The notes beneath the pieces were generated by a model, which saw nothing but the letters and a program-made list of their open reading frames with translations, did no database searches and was not told the origin of the DNA. Positions 30,288 to 37,179 of a DNA stretch of 64,000 nucleotides are shown here, one piece after another. The DNA comes from Arthrobacter antibioticus (GTDB taxonomy: Bacteria > Actinomycetota > Actinomycetes > Actinomycetales > Micrococcaceae): contig NZ_JASISQ010000005.1 in assembly GCF_030063205.1 (NCBI RefSeq), positions 124,001 through 188,000 of the forward strand, read 5' to 3'. The number at the start of each line of letters is the position of its first letter. The stretch's first letter is position 1. The position numbers and the translations under genes are program-made.

Positions 30288-30355
30288 AAAAAGCCGCCGT
30301 TTGCGGATTAAGCCACCCGGCGCCGGGTGGCTTAATCCGCAAACGGCGGCTTTTT
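30288..30355 (+). terminator. Gapless 68-bp palindromic terminator after ppc
   Basis: A perfect 34+34-bp palindrome with no loop: AAAAAGCCGCCG at the left end and CGGCGGCTTTTT at the right, meeting at GGC|GCC. A-run and T-run ends make it bidirectional on paper. It shares 29 of 34 arm positions with the element after upp (50576-50645). Confidence 0.92.
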
Positions 30356-30386
30356 TGGTGTGGGCGGCTTCGTTTAGGCTGGTTAG

Positions 30387-30692
30387 ATGCCTTCATTTCG
30401 TGCCACCATCCAAATTACCGGCCTGCGTCCCGGTCACGATCCTAAAGAAGTTATGGATGTGGCTGTTGCTGCGGTTGGTTCCGCCCACGTTGTTGAGGCC
30501 AACCAGCTGGACATTGTGGCCGGGGTGCCGCGCATTACCGTTCGTTTCATGGTTGAGGCCAGCGAGTACGACGCCGAGAACCAGTTTGCGCGCAACGCTG
30601 CGGTATCGATGGCGCATGGTGTGAATACGGTGGCCACCACGGGTGTTTTGCGCACCTTCCGCCGCTCCACAGGCAAGTGGCTTGCGCTCTAG
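30387..30692 (+). CDS. Small hypothetical protein
   Basis: A 101-residue cytosolic protein (RATIQITGLRPG, ending FRRSTGKWLAL) with alternating hydrophobic strands. I do not recognise the family. ATG at 30387 has only a poor ribosome site. The frame is uninterrupted and lies between the ppc terminator and the Asp23 cluster; its amphipathic pattern argues for real coding. Confidence 0.6.
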   Translation: MPSFRATIQITGLRPGHDPKEVMDVAVAAVGSAHVVEANQLDIVAGVPRITVRFMVEASEYDAENQFARNAAVSMAHGVNTVATTGVLRTFRRSTGKWLAL

Positions 30693-30709
30693 GAAGCCGG
30701 AAAAACAAG

Positions 30710-30725
30710 TGTGATGTGAATCACA
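30710..30725. promoter_or_regulatory. Perfect CRP/FNR-type binding site
   Basis: TGTGA-TGTGAA-TCACA, a full match to the CRP/GlxR consensus TGTGA-N6-TCACA. It is centred about 116 bp upstream of the first Asp23 gene and 18 bp after the small hypothetical gene ends. Confidence 0.65.
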
Positions 30726-30833
30726 TGGATTTAACCGTGAGGATTCTCCCGCTCGATACGCCTTATCTGTGTAGGCGCCAAAATGGTGCTGAGCTTGAAG
30801 ATGTATCTAAGCAGAACTTCGGGAGTGATTATT

Positions 30834-31322
30834 TTGACTACTCAGCCTCAGATTAAGAACCCAGCAACAGGTACCCCCGCACCGGGCAAACAGTCGGTCA
30901 CCAGCCGTGGCACCACCACGGTGGCTGACGGTGTTGTCGCCAAAGTTGCCGGTATTGCTGCACAGGACATTCCGGGTGTTTACGCACTCGGTGGCGGAGC
31001 CGCACGTGCACTGGGCAGCCTCCGCGAAGCTGTGGGTCAGAAGGATTTGACCCAGGGCGTGAGCGTTGAAGTTGGCCAGACACAGGTGGCGGTTGATATT
31101 ACTCTTGTTGTGGAGTACCCGCACCCACTTCAAAAGGTTGCCGACGACGTCCGTGACGCCATCTACGCCGCAGTGGAAGACGTGGTAGGTATGGAGGTGA
31201 CCGAGGTTAACGTCTCCATCACCGATATCCACATCGCTTCGGAAGAAAATGACGAGAAGACCGTCGCGGCCGCACGCCACGATGAGAGCCAGACTGGGCC
31301 GCGAGAAGCCCGCGTCTCATGA
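30834..31322 (+). CDS. Asp23/Gls24 envelope stress protein A
   Basis: A 162-residue Asp23/Gls24 protein (TTVADGVVAKVAGIAAQDIPGVYAL, VVEYPHPLQKVADDVRDAIYAAVEDVVGM, ending VTEVNVSITDIH). Such proteins associate with membrane anchors and support cell-envelope homeostasis. I choose TTG at 30834 because GGGAG lies 8 bases upstream and the protein then begins TTQPQIKNP; a frame start at 30783 is less likely. First gene of the cluster; its stop overlaps the next start (ATGA). Confidence 0.88.
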   Translation: MTTQPQIKNPATGTPAPGKQSVTSRGTTTVADGVVAKVAGIAAQDIPGVYALGGGAARALGSLREAVGQKDLTQGVSVEVGQTQVAVDITLVVEYPHPLQKVADDVRDAIYAAVEDVVGMEVTEVNVSITDIHIASEENDEKTVAAARHDESQTGPREARVS

Positions 31323-31510
31323 GCGCCACCGTGGCCGGCACGGCCATAGCCGCTACGTTGGCCATTACGGCCCTTGTTTTTGGATTCTGGGCCATGCTGT
31401 TGGTGGCCCTGTTCATGGCGGTTGGTGCGCTCATCGGCAGAAGTGTTGACGGCAGGCTGGATCTGCGCAGCGTTTTTGACGCTCTCCGCGGCAAGCGCAC
31501 CTCATCATGA
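31319..31510 (+). CDS. Small DUF2273-like membrane protein
   Basis: 63 residues with two closely spaced membrane helices (about 4-24 and 26-41) and a basic, cytosolic tail RSVFDALRGKRTSS. Small membrane proteins of this kind accompany Asp23/Gls24 genes and probably anchor them. Overlaps both neighbours by ATGA. Confidence 0.75.
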   Translation: MSATVAGTAIAATLAITALVFGFWAMLLVALFMAVGALIGRSVDGRLDLRSVFDALRGKRTSS

Positions 31511-31941
31511 GTACCGGCACGCGGGGGGCTGATCTGGAAGCACACCGGCAGCACCAGCCAAATATGCGTGCCGGGTACACCAACATTTCAGCCAACACGA
31601 TGCACCAGCTAGTGGCAGCGATCGCCGCCGACGCCCTCAATGTCCCGGCACGGGATATCAGCGCCAAAATCCACGATGAGCAGGGACAAGTAAGCGTCTC
31701 GCTGGCCGTGCCTTTGGTACTGCGCGCCCAAGGGCAGGATTTCTACCTGGACTCACCAAGTGATGATGTGCGCATGAACTTGGAGTCCGACGGCGGCACT
31801 GTGTTTGAGCGTGCAGCTGCAGTCAGGGACGTTGTGAGAAAACGCCTCCACGCTCTGGCTGGAACAACCGTTGGCCGAGTGGACATCCGGTTCACCGGGA
31901 TTCATGACGGGAAACCAATAACCACAGGGAGGGTCCAATGA
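31507..31941 (+). CDS. Asp23/Gls24 family protein B
   Basis: A 144-residue, diverged Asp23-type protein: NTMHQLVAAIAADALNVPARDISAKI at the start, a middle strand segment VSLAVPLVL, and the typical RDVVRKRLHALAGTTVGRVDIRFTGIH-type end (Asp23 C-terminal helix then strand). Together with protein A it gives two different cytosolic Asp23 subunits. ATGA overlaps on both sides. Confidence 0.78.
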   Translation: MSTGTRGADLEAHRQHQPNMRAGYTNISANTMHQLVAAIAADALNVPARDISAKIHDEQGQVSVSLAVPLVLRAQGQDFYLDSPSDDVRMNLESDGGTVFERAAAVRDVVRKRLHALAGTTVGRVDIRFTGIHDGKPITTGRVQ

Positions 31942-32552
31942 GAAACATGCAGGCAACTGAGCCGCGAGTAATCAAAAGACTCAATCTGCGCGAAACCCGG
32001 TCCAGCCGGGCAGCCTTGTCCATCATCGTAGCCGTCGCCCTGTTGCTGGCGGTGATATGGCTGGCCATTGAACTGCTGCTCGCGTTGACGGCGAACACAG
32101 CTCTGCTGATTTCCCCTTCCGAGCTGGCTGAGCGTACGGCATCAGTGGCAACAGCCACAATCCCTGAGGCGCTCATCGCGATCGGTGCAGGCATGGTGTT
32201 GGTGGGGCTTGCTATTGTGGCAGCGGCACTCTTGCCTGGTACGAAGCCGCGGCACATTATGGAGAGTTCACGTGCAGCAGTGGTGGTTGAGCATGAAGTG
32301 CTGGCCGCAGCCGTATCGCGTACTGCACGCACAGTTGCCCGCCTGACACCTGAACAGGTAGCGACAAGTGTGAGCCGAAAGCGCATCGAGGTTTCATTGC
32401 ATCCAAGCACCGGTCTGAGTGTAGATACGGATGCTGTTCAAGAAGCCGTGGAACGCGAGGTAGCTGCTTACGGATTGCATAATCCTGTTGCTATCACTGT
32501 CAAACCCGGGCATAAGCAGACGTCCGGTACTAAGCAGGAGGTGGGCATATGA
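31938..32552 (+). CDS. DUF6286-type membrane protein
   Basis: 204 residues with two membrane helices (about 27-50 and 78-102) and a cytosolic C-terminal domain with long helices (SRTARTVARLTPEQVATSVSR). Actinobacterial DUF6286 proteins occur in Asp23 clusters next to AmaP-like genes. Overlaps both neighbours by ATGA. Confidence 0.75.
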   Translation: MRNMQATEPRVIKRLNLRETRSSRAALSIIVAVALLLAVIWLAIELLLALTANTALLISPSELAERTASVATATIPEALIAIGAGMVLVGLAIVAAALLPGTKPRHIMESSRAAVVVEHEVLAAAVSRTARTVARLTPEQVATSVSRKRIEVSLHPSTGLSVDTDAVQEAVEREVAAYGLHNPVAITVKPGHKQTSGTKQEVGI

Positions 32553-33160
32553 ACAGCACCAACCGTGGGCTGAACCGCACAATATTGGCCATTTTTGGTT
32601 TGATATTAGCTGGCGCGGGAACCCTCGCAATACTGGCTGGAGTCAGCAGGGGATTCGCCCAAAGCTTGACTTCGGCCGGGACTAACCTCTGGAGCCGCAT
32701 CCAGGAACGGCTGGATGCGGCCCGGATTTCAGGGGCAGAGATCAGTTGGTGGACTATCGCTGTGCTGGTCCTGCTCATTGTGGTTGCAGTGCTGTTAGTG
32801 AGCTGGCTTGCCTCACAAGGCACTGGCCGCAGCAATGAGCTGGCCAAGGCGGAAAGCCCGACCGGAAATACCACAGTAGATATTGCTGTTGCCGCTCAAG
32901 CGATCAAGGCGGCACTGGCAGAAAACAACCAGATCCTCGCCAGTTCGGTGCAATCCTGGAAAACCAGAGGTATCGGCAGTGATACTGGGCTGAAAATAGT
33001 GCTCCAAGCCCGGAAAGGTGCCTCTCCGGCTGAGGTGCGCGCCGCCGTGGAACATCTAGTGGTGGGCTTGGATGAACTGTTGGGAATTCAATTGCCTGTG
33101 CTGATCCGCATCAAAGCAGGCACACGTAGCAAATTTGCCCGTACAGAACGCGTGGCATGA
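32549..33160 (+). CDS. AmaP-like alkaline-shock membrane anchor
   Basis: 203 residues: one N-terminal membrane helix (10-33), an amphipathic segment, a second membrane helix (about 67-90), then a cytosolic domain ending VGLDELLGIQLPVLIRIK. This two-helix hairpin followed by a soluble domain is the AmaP arrangement that holds Asp23 at the membrane in Staphylococcus. Last member of the ATGA-coupled block that begins at 30834. Confidence 0.72.
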   Translation: MNSTNRGLNRTILAIFGLILAGAGTLAILAGVSRGFAQSLTSAGTNLWSRIQERLDAARISGAEISWWTIAVLVLLIVVAVLLVSWLASQGTGRSNELAKAESPTGNTTVDIAVAAQAIKAALAENNQILASSVQSWKTRGIGSDTGLKIVLQARKGASPAEVRAAVEHLVVGLDELLGIQLPVLIRIKAGTRSKFARTERVA

Positions 33161-33196
33161 GAAAAAACAACAACGAAACCTAACGAAAGAGAAAAC

Positions 33197-33391
33197 ATGG
33201 GACTGGGCGATAAAATCAGTAATAGCGCCGAAAAGGGGCTTGGCTCCGTAAAAGAGCAAGCAGGCAAGCTGTTGGATAACCAGAAACTTGAGCATGAAGG
33301 CCGTGCAGACCAAGTAAGCGCCGAAGCCAAACAGGCCGGGGAAAAGGTCAAAGACGCCGCCACGGAGTTCAAAAACGGTCTCAACAAGTAG
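33197..33391 (+). CDS. CsbD-family stress protein
   Basis: 64 residues, hydrophilic and Lys/Glu-rich (GLGSVKEQAGKLLDNQKLEHEG, later AGEKVKDAATEFK). CsbD proteins are general-stress regulon members in Bacillus and many actinobacteria. AACGAAAGAGAAAAC precedes the ATG. It sits 36 bp after the AmaP-like gene. Confidence 0.88.
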   Translation: MGLGDKISNSAEKGLGSVKEQAGKLLDNQKLEHEGRADQVSAEAKQAGEKVKDAATEFKNGLNK

Positions 33392-33439
33392 TCTAATCAT
33401 CTGCATTACAAGCATTCGCACTTAATATAAGGGGTACAT

Positions 33440-33697
33440 ATGGGTTTCTTCGGATTTATTATTCTTGGTTTGATCGTCGGCGCAATCGTTAAGGCAGTCA
33501 TGCCTGGCAAAGTCGGAGGCGGCTGGATCACAAGCATCATTTTGGGAGTGGTTGGCGCCATCGTTGGTGGCTGGCTCGGATCGCTTATTTTCAATGTTGA
33601 CCTCGGCACGTTCTTCAATATTAAGACGTGGCTGTTGTCCATTGGTGGTGGCCTGGTTGTTGCCGCAATCTACGGCGCCATCCGCGGCCGTAAGTAG
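33440..33697 (+). CDS. GlsB/YeaQ/YmgE-type small membrane protein
   Basis: 85 residues with three Gly-rich membrane helices (GLIVGAIVKAVMPGKVGGGW then SIILGVVGAIVGGWLG). The family ('transglycosylase-associated') is stress-induced and small; its job is not known. AAGGGG precedes the ATG. It belongs to the envelope-stress block. Confidence 0.9.
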   Translation: MGFFGFIILGLIVGAIVKAVMPGKVGGGWITSIILGVVGAIVGGWLGSLIFNVDLGTFFNIKTWLLSIGGGLVVAAIYGAIRGRK

Positions 33698-33725
33698 CCT
33701 CAGGTAGCTTACAAATAGTTTCAAG

Positions 33726-33766
33726 TTTCGCGGGCAGCTAACGCATAGCGTTAGCTGCCCGCGAAA
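33726..33766. repeat. Perfect 19-bp inverted repeat with ATA loop
   Basis: Arms TTTCGCGGGCAGCTAACGC and its exact complement, loop ATA (33745-33747). It lies between the GlsB-like gene and the sigma-factor gene. Neither strand has a T-run after the stem, so it is not a standard intrinsic terminator; it could pause transcription or bind a regulator. Confidence 0.85.
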
Positions 33767-33805
33767 ACGTATAGGCTCACAGCCAAGCACCTTGGACGGC
33801 TGGAA

Positions 33806-34396
33806 ATGATGAAAGGGCCCAAGACGGTGAAACGACTGCAGGAAATGGCGCACGCACTTGCTGATGCCCCCGATGATTTTTTGGCAGAGCGTTCCGGTGA
33901 CGGTGATGTTGCTGCCTTTGAGGCGCTGGCCCATAGACATGCCCCACTGATGCGAGCATACGCCCGGCGTCTAACCCGAACCTATGACGATGCCGACGAC
34001 GTTGTACAAGAAGCGCTCATCACAGCATGGAAAGATATCCGGGACCTCAAGGATCCGGCGTCAGTAAAAGCGTGGATGATGCGGATAGTGGCCCACCGTG
34101 CTGTCGATTCTGGCAGGCGGCGTAAAGTACATGGCAACTTGGATGAGCAGGGGCACGCGGCAGATAAAAAACCCACGCCGGAGCAAGCCGCGTTGGCTGG
34201 GTCCGCGCGTCTTGCATTGAATCAGGCGCTTGCCCGTCTACCGGAAGAACAGCGACGATGCTGGGTCTTGAAGGAAATCGGTGGTCAATCATATGAGGAA
34301 ATTGCCGAGACGCTGGGTATCAGCGCAACCAGCGTGCGCGGCCGGTTGGCCAGAGCACGAACAACGCTTGTGAAGGACATGGAGGACTGGCGATGA
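33806..34396 (+). CDS. ECF-type RNA polymerase sigma factor
   Basis: A 196-residue sigma-70 family protein: region 2 with YDDADDVVQEALITAWKDI (about 55-85) and region 4 with LPEEQRRCWVLKEIGGQSYEE and GISATSVRGRLARART (about 135-185). It directs polymerase to stress promoters. Start could be either of two adjacent ATGs (33806, 33809). Its stop overlaps the anti-sigma start (ATGA), the usual arrangement of an ECF pair. By position it should control the Asp23 genes upstream (inference). Confidence 0.93.
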   Translation: MMKGPKTVKRLQEMAHALADAPDDFLAERSGDGDVAAFEALAHRHAPLMRAYARRLTRTYDDADDVVQEALITAWKDIRDLKDPASVKAWMMRIVAHRAVDSGRRRKVHGNLDEQGHAADKKPTPEQAALAGSARLALNQALARLPEEQRRCWVLKEIGGQSYEEIAETLGISATSVRGRLARARTTLVKDMEDWR

Positions 34397-34986
34397 ACCC
34401 AACGCGAGATTGCGATCGGCGCATCGAAGACCTCAGCGACTACCTCGACACGGGTGTTTGCGCTGATGCCGAACATATTGAGCACTGCCCACAATGCCAG
34501 GCAAGACTTGCAGGACTGAGAAGCCTCAGGTCTGTAGCCATGGATCTCATGGACGACGACGCGGCGTCAGCAGCAGCCGATGACACCATCTGGCTTGATG
34601 GCATTCTGGCCAACCTGAGGCTAGAAACGAGCGCGGGGCGCTCAATCCCGATTGCTGGCGGTCCTTTAGACCAGCTGACAGAATCCGAGGGTGCTGTCAT
34701 TGCAATGGTCCGCTCCGTGGGTGACTCTGTGGGCGGGGTGTTGATTGGTCGCTGCCGGATAGATGGCGACGCCGAGACCGTCGGAGCACCCATTGAATTT
34801 CACATAGGTGTTTCAGCGAGGTACGGGTACCCGTTGCCGTCGCTTGCCGAGAAATTGCGGGAGGCAGTGTTCGCAGAACTGCTAGCTGAAACGGAGCTGA
34901 ATGTGGTGGCTGTGCACGTGACGTTCACTGATGTGCGGCCGAGATTTCAGACTGCTGGCGATGCGGATAGGAAAGAACAGCCATGA
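34393..34986 (+). CDS. Zinc-finger anti-sigma domain fused to an Asp23-like domain
   Basis: A 197-residue two-part protein. The N-terminus has the ZAS anti-sigma signature His-x3-Cys-x2-Cys in EHIEHCPQCQARL (about 30-40) and is followed by a short helix. The C-terminal ~100 residues (GAVIAMVRSVGDSVGG, SLAEKLREAVFAELLAETEL, then VAVHVTFTDV) follow the Asp23/Gls24 strand-helix-strand pattern. No membrane helix is visible. It would hold the ECF sigma factor and could bind Asp23 proteins directly. Coupled to the sigma gene and to the next gene by ATGA. Confidence 0.75.
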   Translation: MNPTRDCDRRIEDLSDYLDTGVCADAEHIEHCPQCQARLAGLRSLRSVAMDLMDDDAASAAADDTIWLDGILANLRLETSAGRSIPIAGGPLDQLTESEGAVIAMVRSVGDSVGGVLIGRCRIDGDAETVGAPIEFHIGVSARYGYPLPSLAEKLREAVFAELLAETELNVVAVHVTFTDVRPRFQTAGDADRKEQP

Positions 34987-35348
34987 GCCTTGAAGATGAT
35001 GTTCACCAGCGGGTCTTGGACATGGATGGCGTTGCTGTTGTCTATGCAGTGGATCCGACGTGGCGAACAGCGGTGAAAACGTTGGGTGGACTCCTATTAC
35101 CCGCGGAAACTGCTGCGGCGACGACCTTCGTGGCGTGCTCCGAGACCGCTGACCCTGGCAGCGAAGGCATGAGACCGGTCCTGACAGCGCCGGTCCTGAC
35201 AGTGAAGGTGCGTGTAGGCACCGATGGGTCTGTGCCGGCACCGCAGTTGGCTCGCAGTGTTGCTACTGGGATTCGCACATTTGTAGCCCCGCGTAGGCCA
35301 GATTTTGAGGTTCGGGTACTTGTTCAGATCGCCGCAATCGGAGTCTAG
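34983..35348 (+). CDS. Small Asp23-like protein at the cluster end
   Basis: 121 residues, no membrane helix. The C-terminal half (LTVKVRVGTDGSVPAPQLARS, then FEVRVLVQIAAI) resembles the closing strand-helix-strand of Asp23. It contains an in-frame 15-bp duplication (ccggtcctgacag repeated at 35175 and 35190) giving PVLTA-PVLTV. Starts in the anti-sigma stop (ATGA). Family membership is a guess from pattern and position. Confidence 0.55.
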   Translation: MSLEDDVHQRVLDMDGVAVVYAVDPTWRTAVKTLGGLLLPAETAAATTFVACSETADPGSEGMRPVLTAPVLTVKVRVGTDGSVPAPQLARSVATGIRTFVAPRRPDFEVRVLVQIAAIGV

Positions 35349-35355
35349 CCACCGC

Positions 35356-36288
35356 TTAGTTGTGACCTGGAAACGCTGAAAGTTCCAGTTTAGAGGAGTA
35401 GCTCACTGCCTCACGAGTCAGCGGGTCAGTAAAGGAAATACTGCGCGCTAGTAGCTGCAGTGGTTTAGTGAAATCATCCGGTGCCTGCTCGTGCAGGATT
35501 GGGTAAAACGAATCGTTCAAGATTCCTAGGCCCTGGGAGGCCATGTGCACGCGCAGTTGATGGGTTTTTCCTGTGTGCGGGTTCAGATCGTAGAGCCCTA
35601 GGTGGTCACCGGTTGTCTGGTCCGTACGGCTGTCCAACAACCCGATCCGGGTTTCAGCGTTGGGCTCACCTTCGATTTCTTGAGCCAACAAATACGTGCG
35701 CGATTTAATCATGTGACTCCGCACCACTAAGGGCAGCTCCAGATCGTCGCGGACCGGTGCCACGGCGCGGTACGTTTTTTGTATCTGACGTCTTTCAAAT
35801 AATGTTTGGTATTTTCCACGCGTGTCAGGGTTAGCTGAAAATAACAACACCCCGGCAGTCATCCTGTCCAAGCGGTGCATGGGCACCAGTTCCGGTAGGT
35901 CAAGGAATACGCGCAGGCGGACAAGGGCCGACTCCTGAACGTACATGCCGCCAGGTGTGGTGGGCAGAAAATGAGGCTTGTCCACAACCACAAGGTTTTC
36001 ATCCTGATGCAGGACTGAGAGTTCCACGGGTAGCCGTTTTTCCACCGGCAGTTCGCGGTAGTACCAAATGAACATGTGCTGGTCCAACGGGGTCGCGGGT
36101 GTGAGGATTTCCCCACCCAACGCCATAACTTCGCCGCGTTCAAATCTACTGACGATGCCGGCAGGGTCCACATGCCCGAATTTGTCCAGCACAAATTCCA
36201 TGGCTGTTTTCCAGGGCCCCTCAGCGGGCACTCGCACGCGGGTCGCGTTGACGCCATTGCGTACCGGGAGCGGAGATTTCATCACCAT
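35356..36288 (-). CDS. RluA-family pseudouridine synthase
   Basis: A 310-residue RNA pseudouridine synthase. The catalytic Asp is in MHRLDRMTAGVLL and the later motif HTGKTHQLRVHMAS is intact. It modifies rRNA or tRNA; the target cannot be named from sequence. Two nearby ATGs (36288, 36282) are possible starts. Convergent with the Asp23 cluster, 7 bp apart. Confidence 0.9.
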   Translation of the reverse strand: MVMKSPLPVRNGVNATRVRVPAEGPWKTAMEFVLDKFGHVDPAGIVSRFERGEVMALGGEILTPATPLDQHMFIWYYRELPVEKRLPVELSVLHQDENLVVVDKPHFLPTTPGGMYVQESALVRLRVFLDLPELVPMHRLDRMTAGVLLFSANPDTRGKYQTLFERRQIQKTYRAVAPVRDDLELPLVVRSHMIKSRTYLLAQEIEGEPNAETRIGLLDSRTDQTTGDHLGLYDLNPHTGKTHQLRVHMASQGLGILNDSFYPILHEQAPDDFTKPLQLLARSISFTDPLTREAVSYSSKLELSAFPGHN

Positions 36289-36348
36289 TCAAGAGTACCG
36301 AGGGATCGGCGGCGTGCAGACCACCGCCGCGGTCACGCTGGGTAAACC

Positions 36349-37179
36349 CTAACCGTGGGTACTCGCCGGCGGACCTCCTTGGCAGTGCGGGCACCAATAG
36401 ATATCCCGAGCGCCGTGGGTTGGAAAGAGAGGATCGGCGAGGGTGGCATAGCGGATAAGGCTCCCGCACCGCTTGCATGGTTTTCCGGCCAGCCCGTACA
36501 CCCACGCAGCCGCCTCGCCGCGCGCAGGCCCACCTGTGGTTGACCGGGAGGACCTGTCCTTATTAGCCTCAAGCAAGCGTTTGGCGAGGTCTACCATGCG
36601 AGGCAACCCTGCCACTTCGCCGATGGGCATGGCAGGGTGTACCCCACCTAAGAAGCACAAATCGTTGCGATAAACGTTGCCAATCCCGGCAAGGTTCCGT
36701 TGGTCAAGTAGCGCCAGCCCCACGGCTCGGCCTGGATCGGCACGTAGTCGCTGCAAGGCTTGGGCGGCATCCCAATCGGGGCCCAACAAGTCTGGGCCAA
36801 GATGTCCCACGACGTCCAAAACTTGCGCCGCGGCCACCACTTCCAGCGTTCCCAAGGAGAATCCCACAGCCGTGACTAATTGGGTTTGCAGAACCACCCG
36901 TGCAGTGAAGGCAGGGCGTCGCCAGCGTGATGCCCGGCCCGGGGTGGCACGTGGATAAATGTCCCAATGCCCTTCCATGGAAAGATGCGAATGGATGACG
37001 TGCGGGCCCACGTACATCAAAAGGTGCTTGCCGCGCGACTGAACCGCGGTGACAGTCAGGCCGGTGAAATCCAACGTTGCAAACGCAGGGACTCTGAAAT
37101 CGCAAGAGGCAAGCTCCTGGCCCTGAAGCACTGCGCGCAGATCGCGGGCCTGACGCCAGACCGTGTCTCCCTCAGGCAC
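36349..37179 (-). CDS. Fpg/Nei-family DNA glycosylase (Nei2-like)
   Basis: Base-excision repair glycosylase/AP lyase of 276 residues. The protein must begin at the GTG so that Pro2-Glu3 (PEGDTVWR) is exposed as nucleophile. The helix-two-turn-helix NLAGIGNVYRNDLCFLGG and a C-terminal zinc finger (Cys-x2-Cys in CKRCG, Cys-x2-Cys in WCPHCQ) are present. It overlaps the lhr stop by 8 bp, so repair glycosylase and helicase are co-transcribed. Confidence 0.92.
   Translation of the reverse strand: MPEGDTVWRQARDLRAVLQGQELASCDFRVPAFATLDFTGLTVTAVQSRGKHLLMYVGPHVIHSHLSMEGHWDIYPRATPGRASRWRRPAFTARVVLQTQLVTAVGFSLGTLEVVAAAQVLDVVGHLGPDLLGPDWDAAQALQRLRADPGRAVGLALLDQRNLAGIGNVYRNDLCFLGGVHPAMPIGEVAGLPRMVDLAKRLLEANKDRSSRSTTGGPARGEAAAWVYGLAGKPCKRCGSLIRYATLADPLFPTHGARDIYWCPHCQGGPPASTHG

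Noticed and set aside
30693-30833. ECF-type -35/-10 promoter before the first Asp23 gene
   Set aside because: No clear GGAAC...GTC-like pair with proper spacing could be read; only the CRP-type site is supported.
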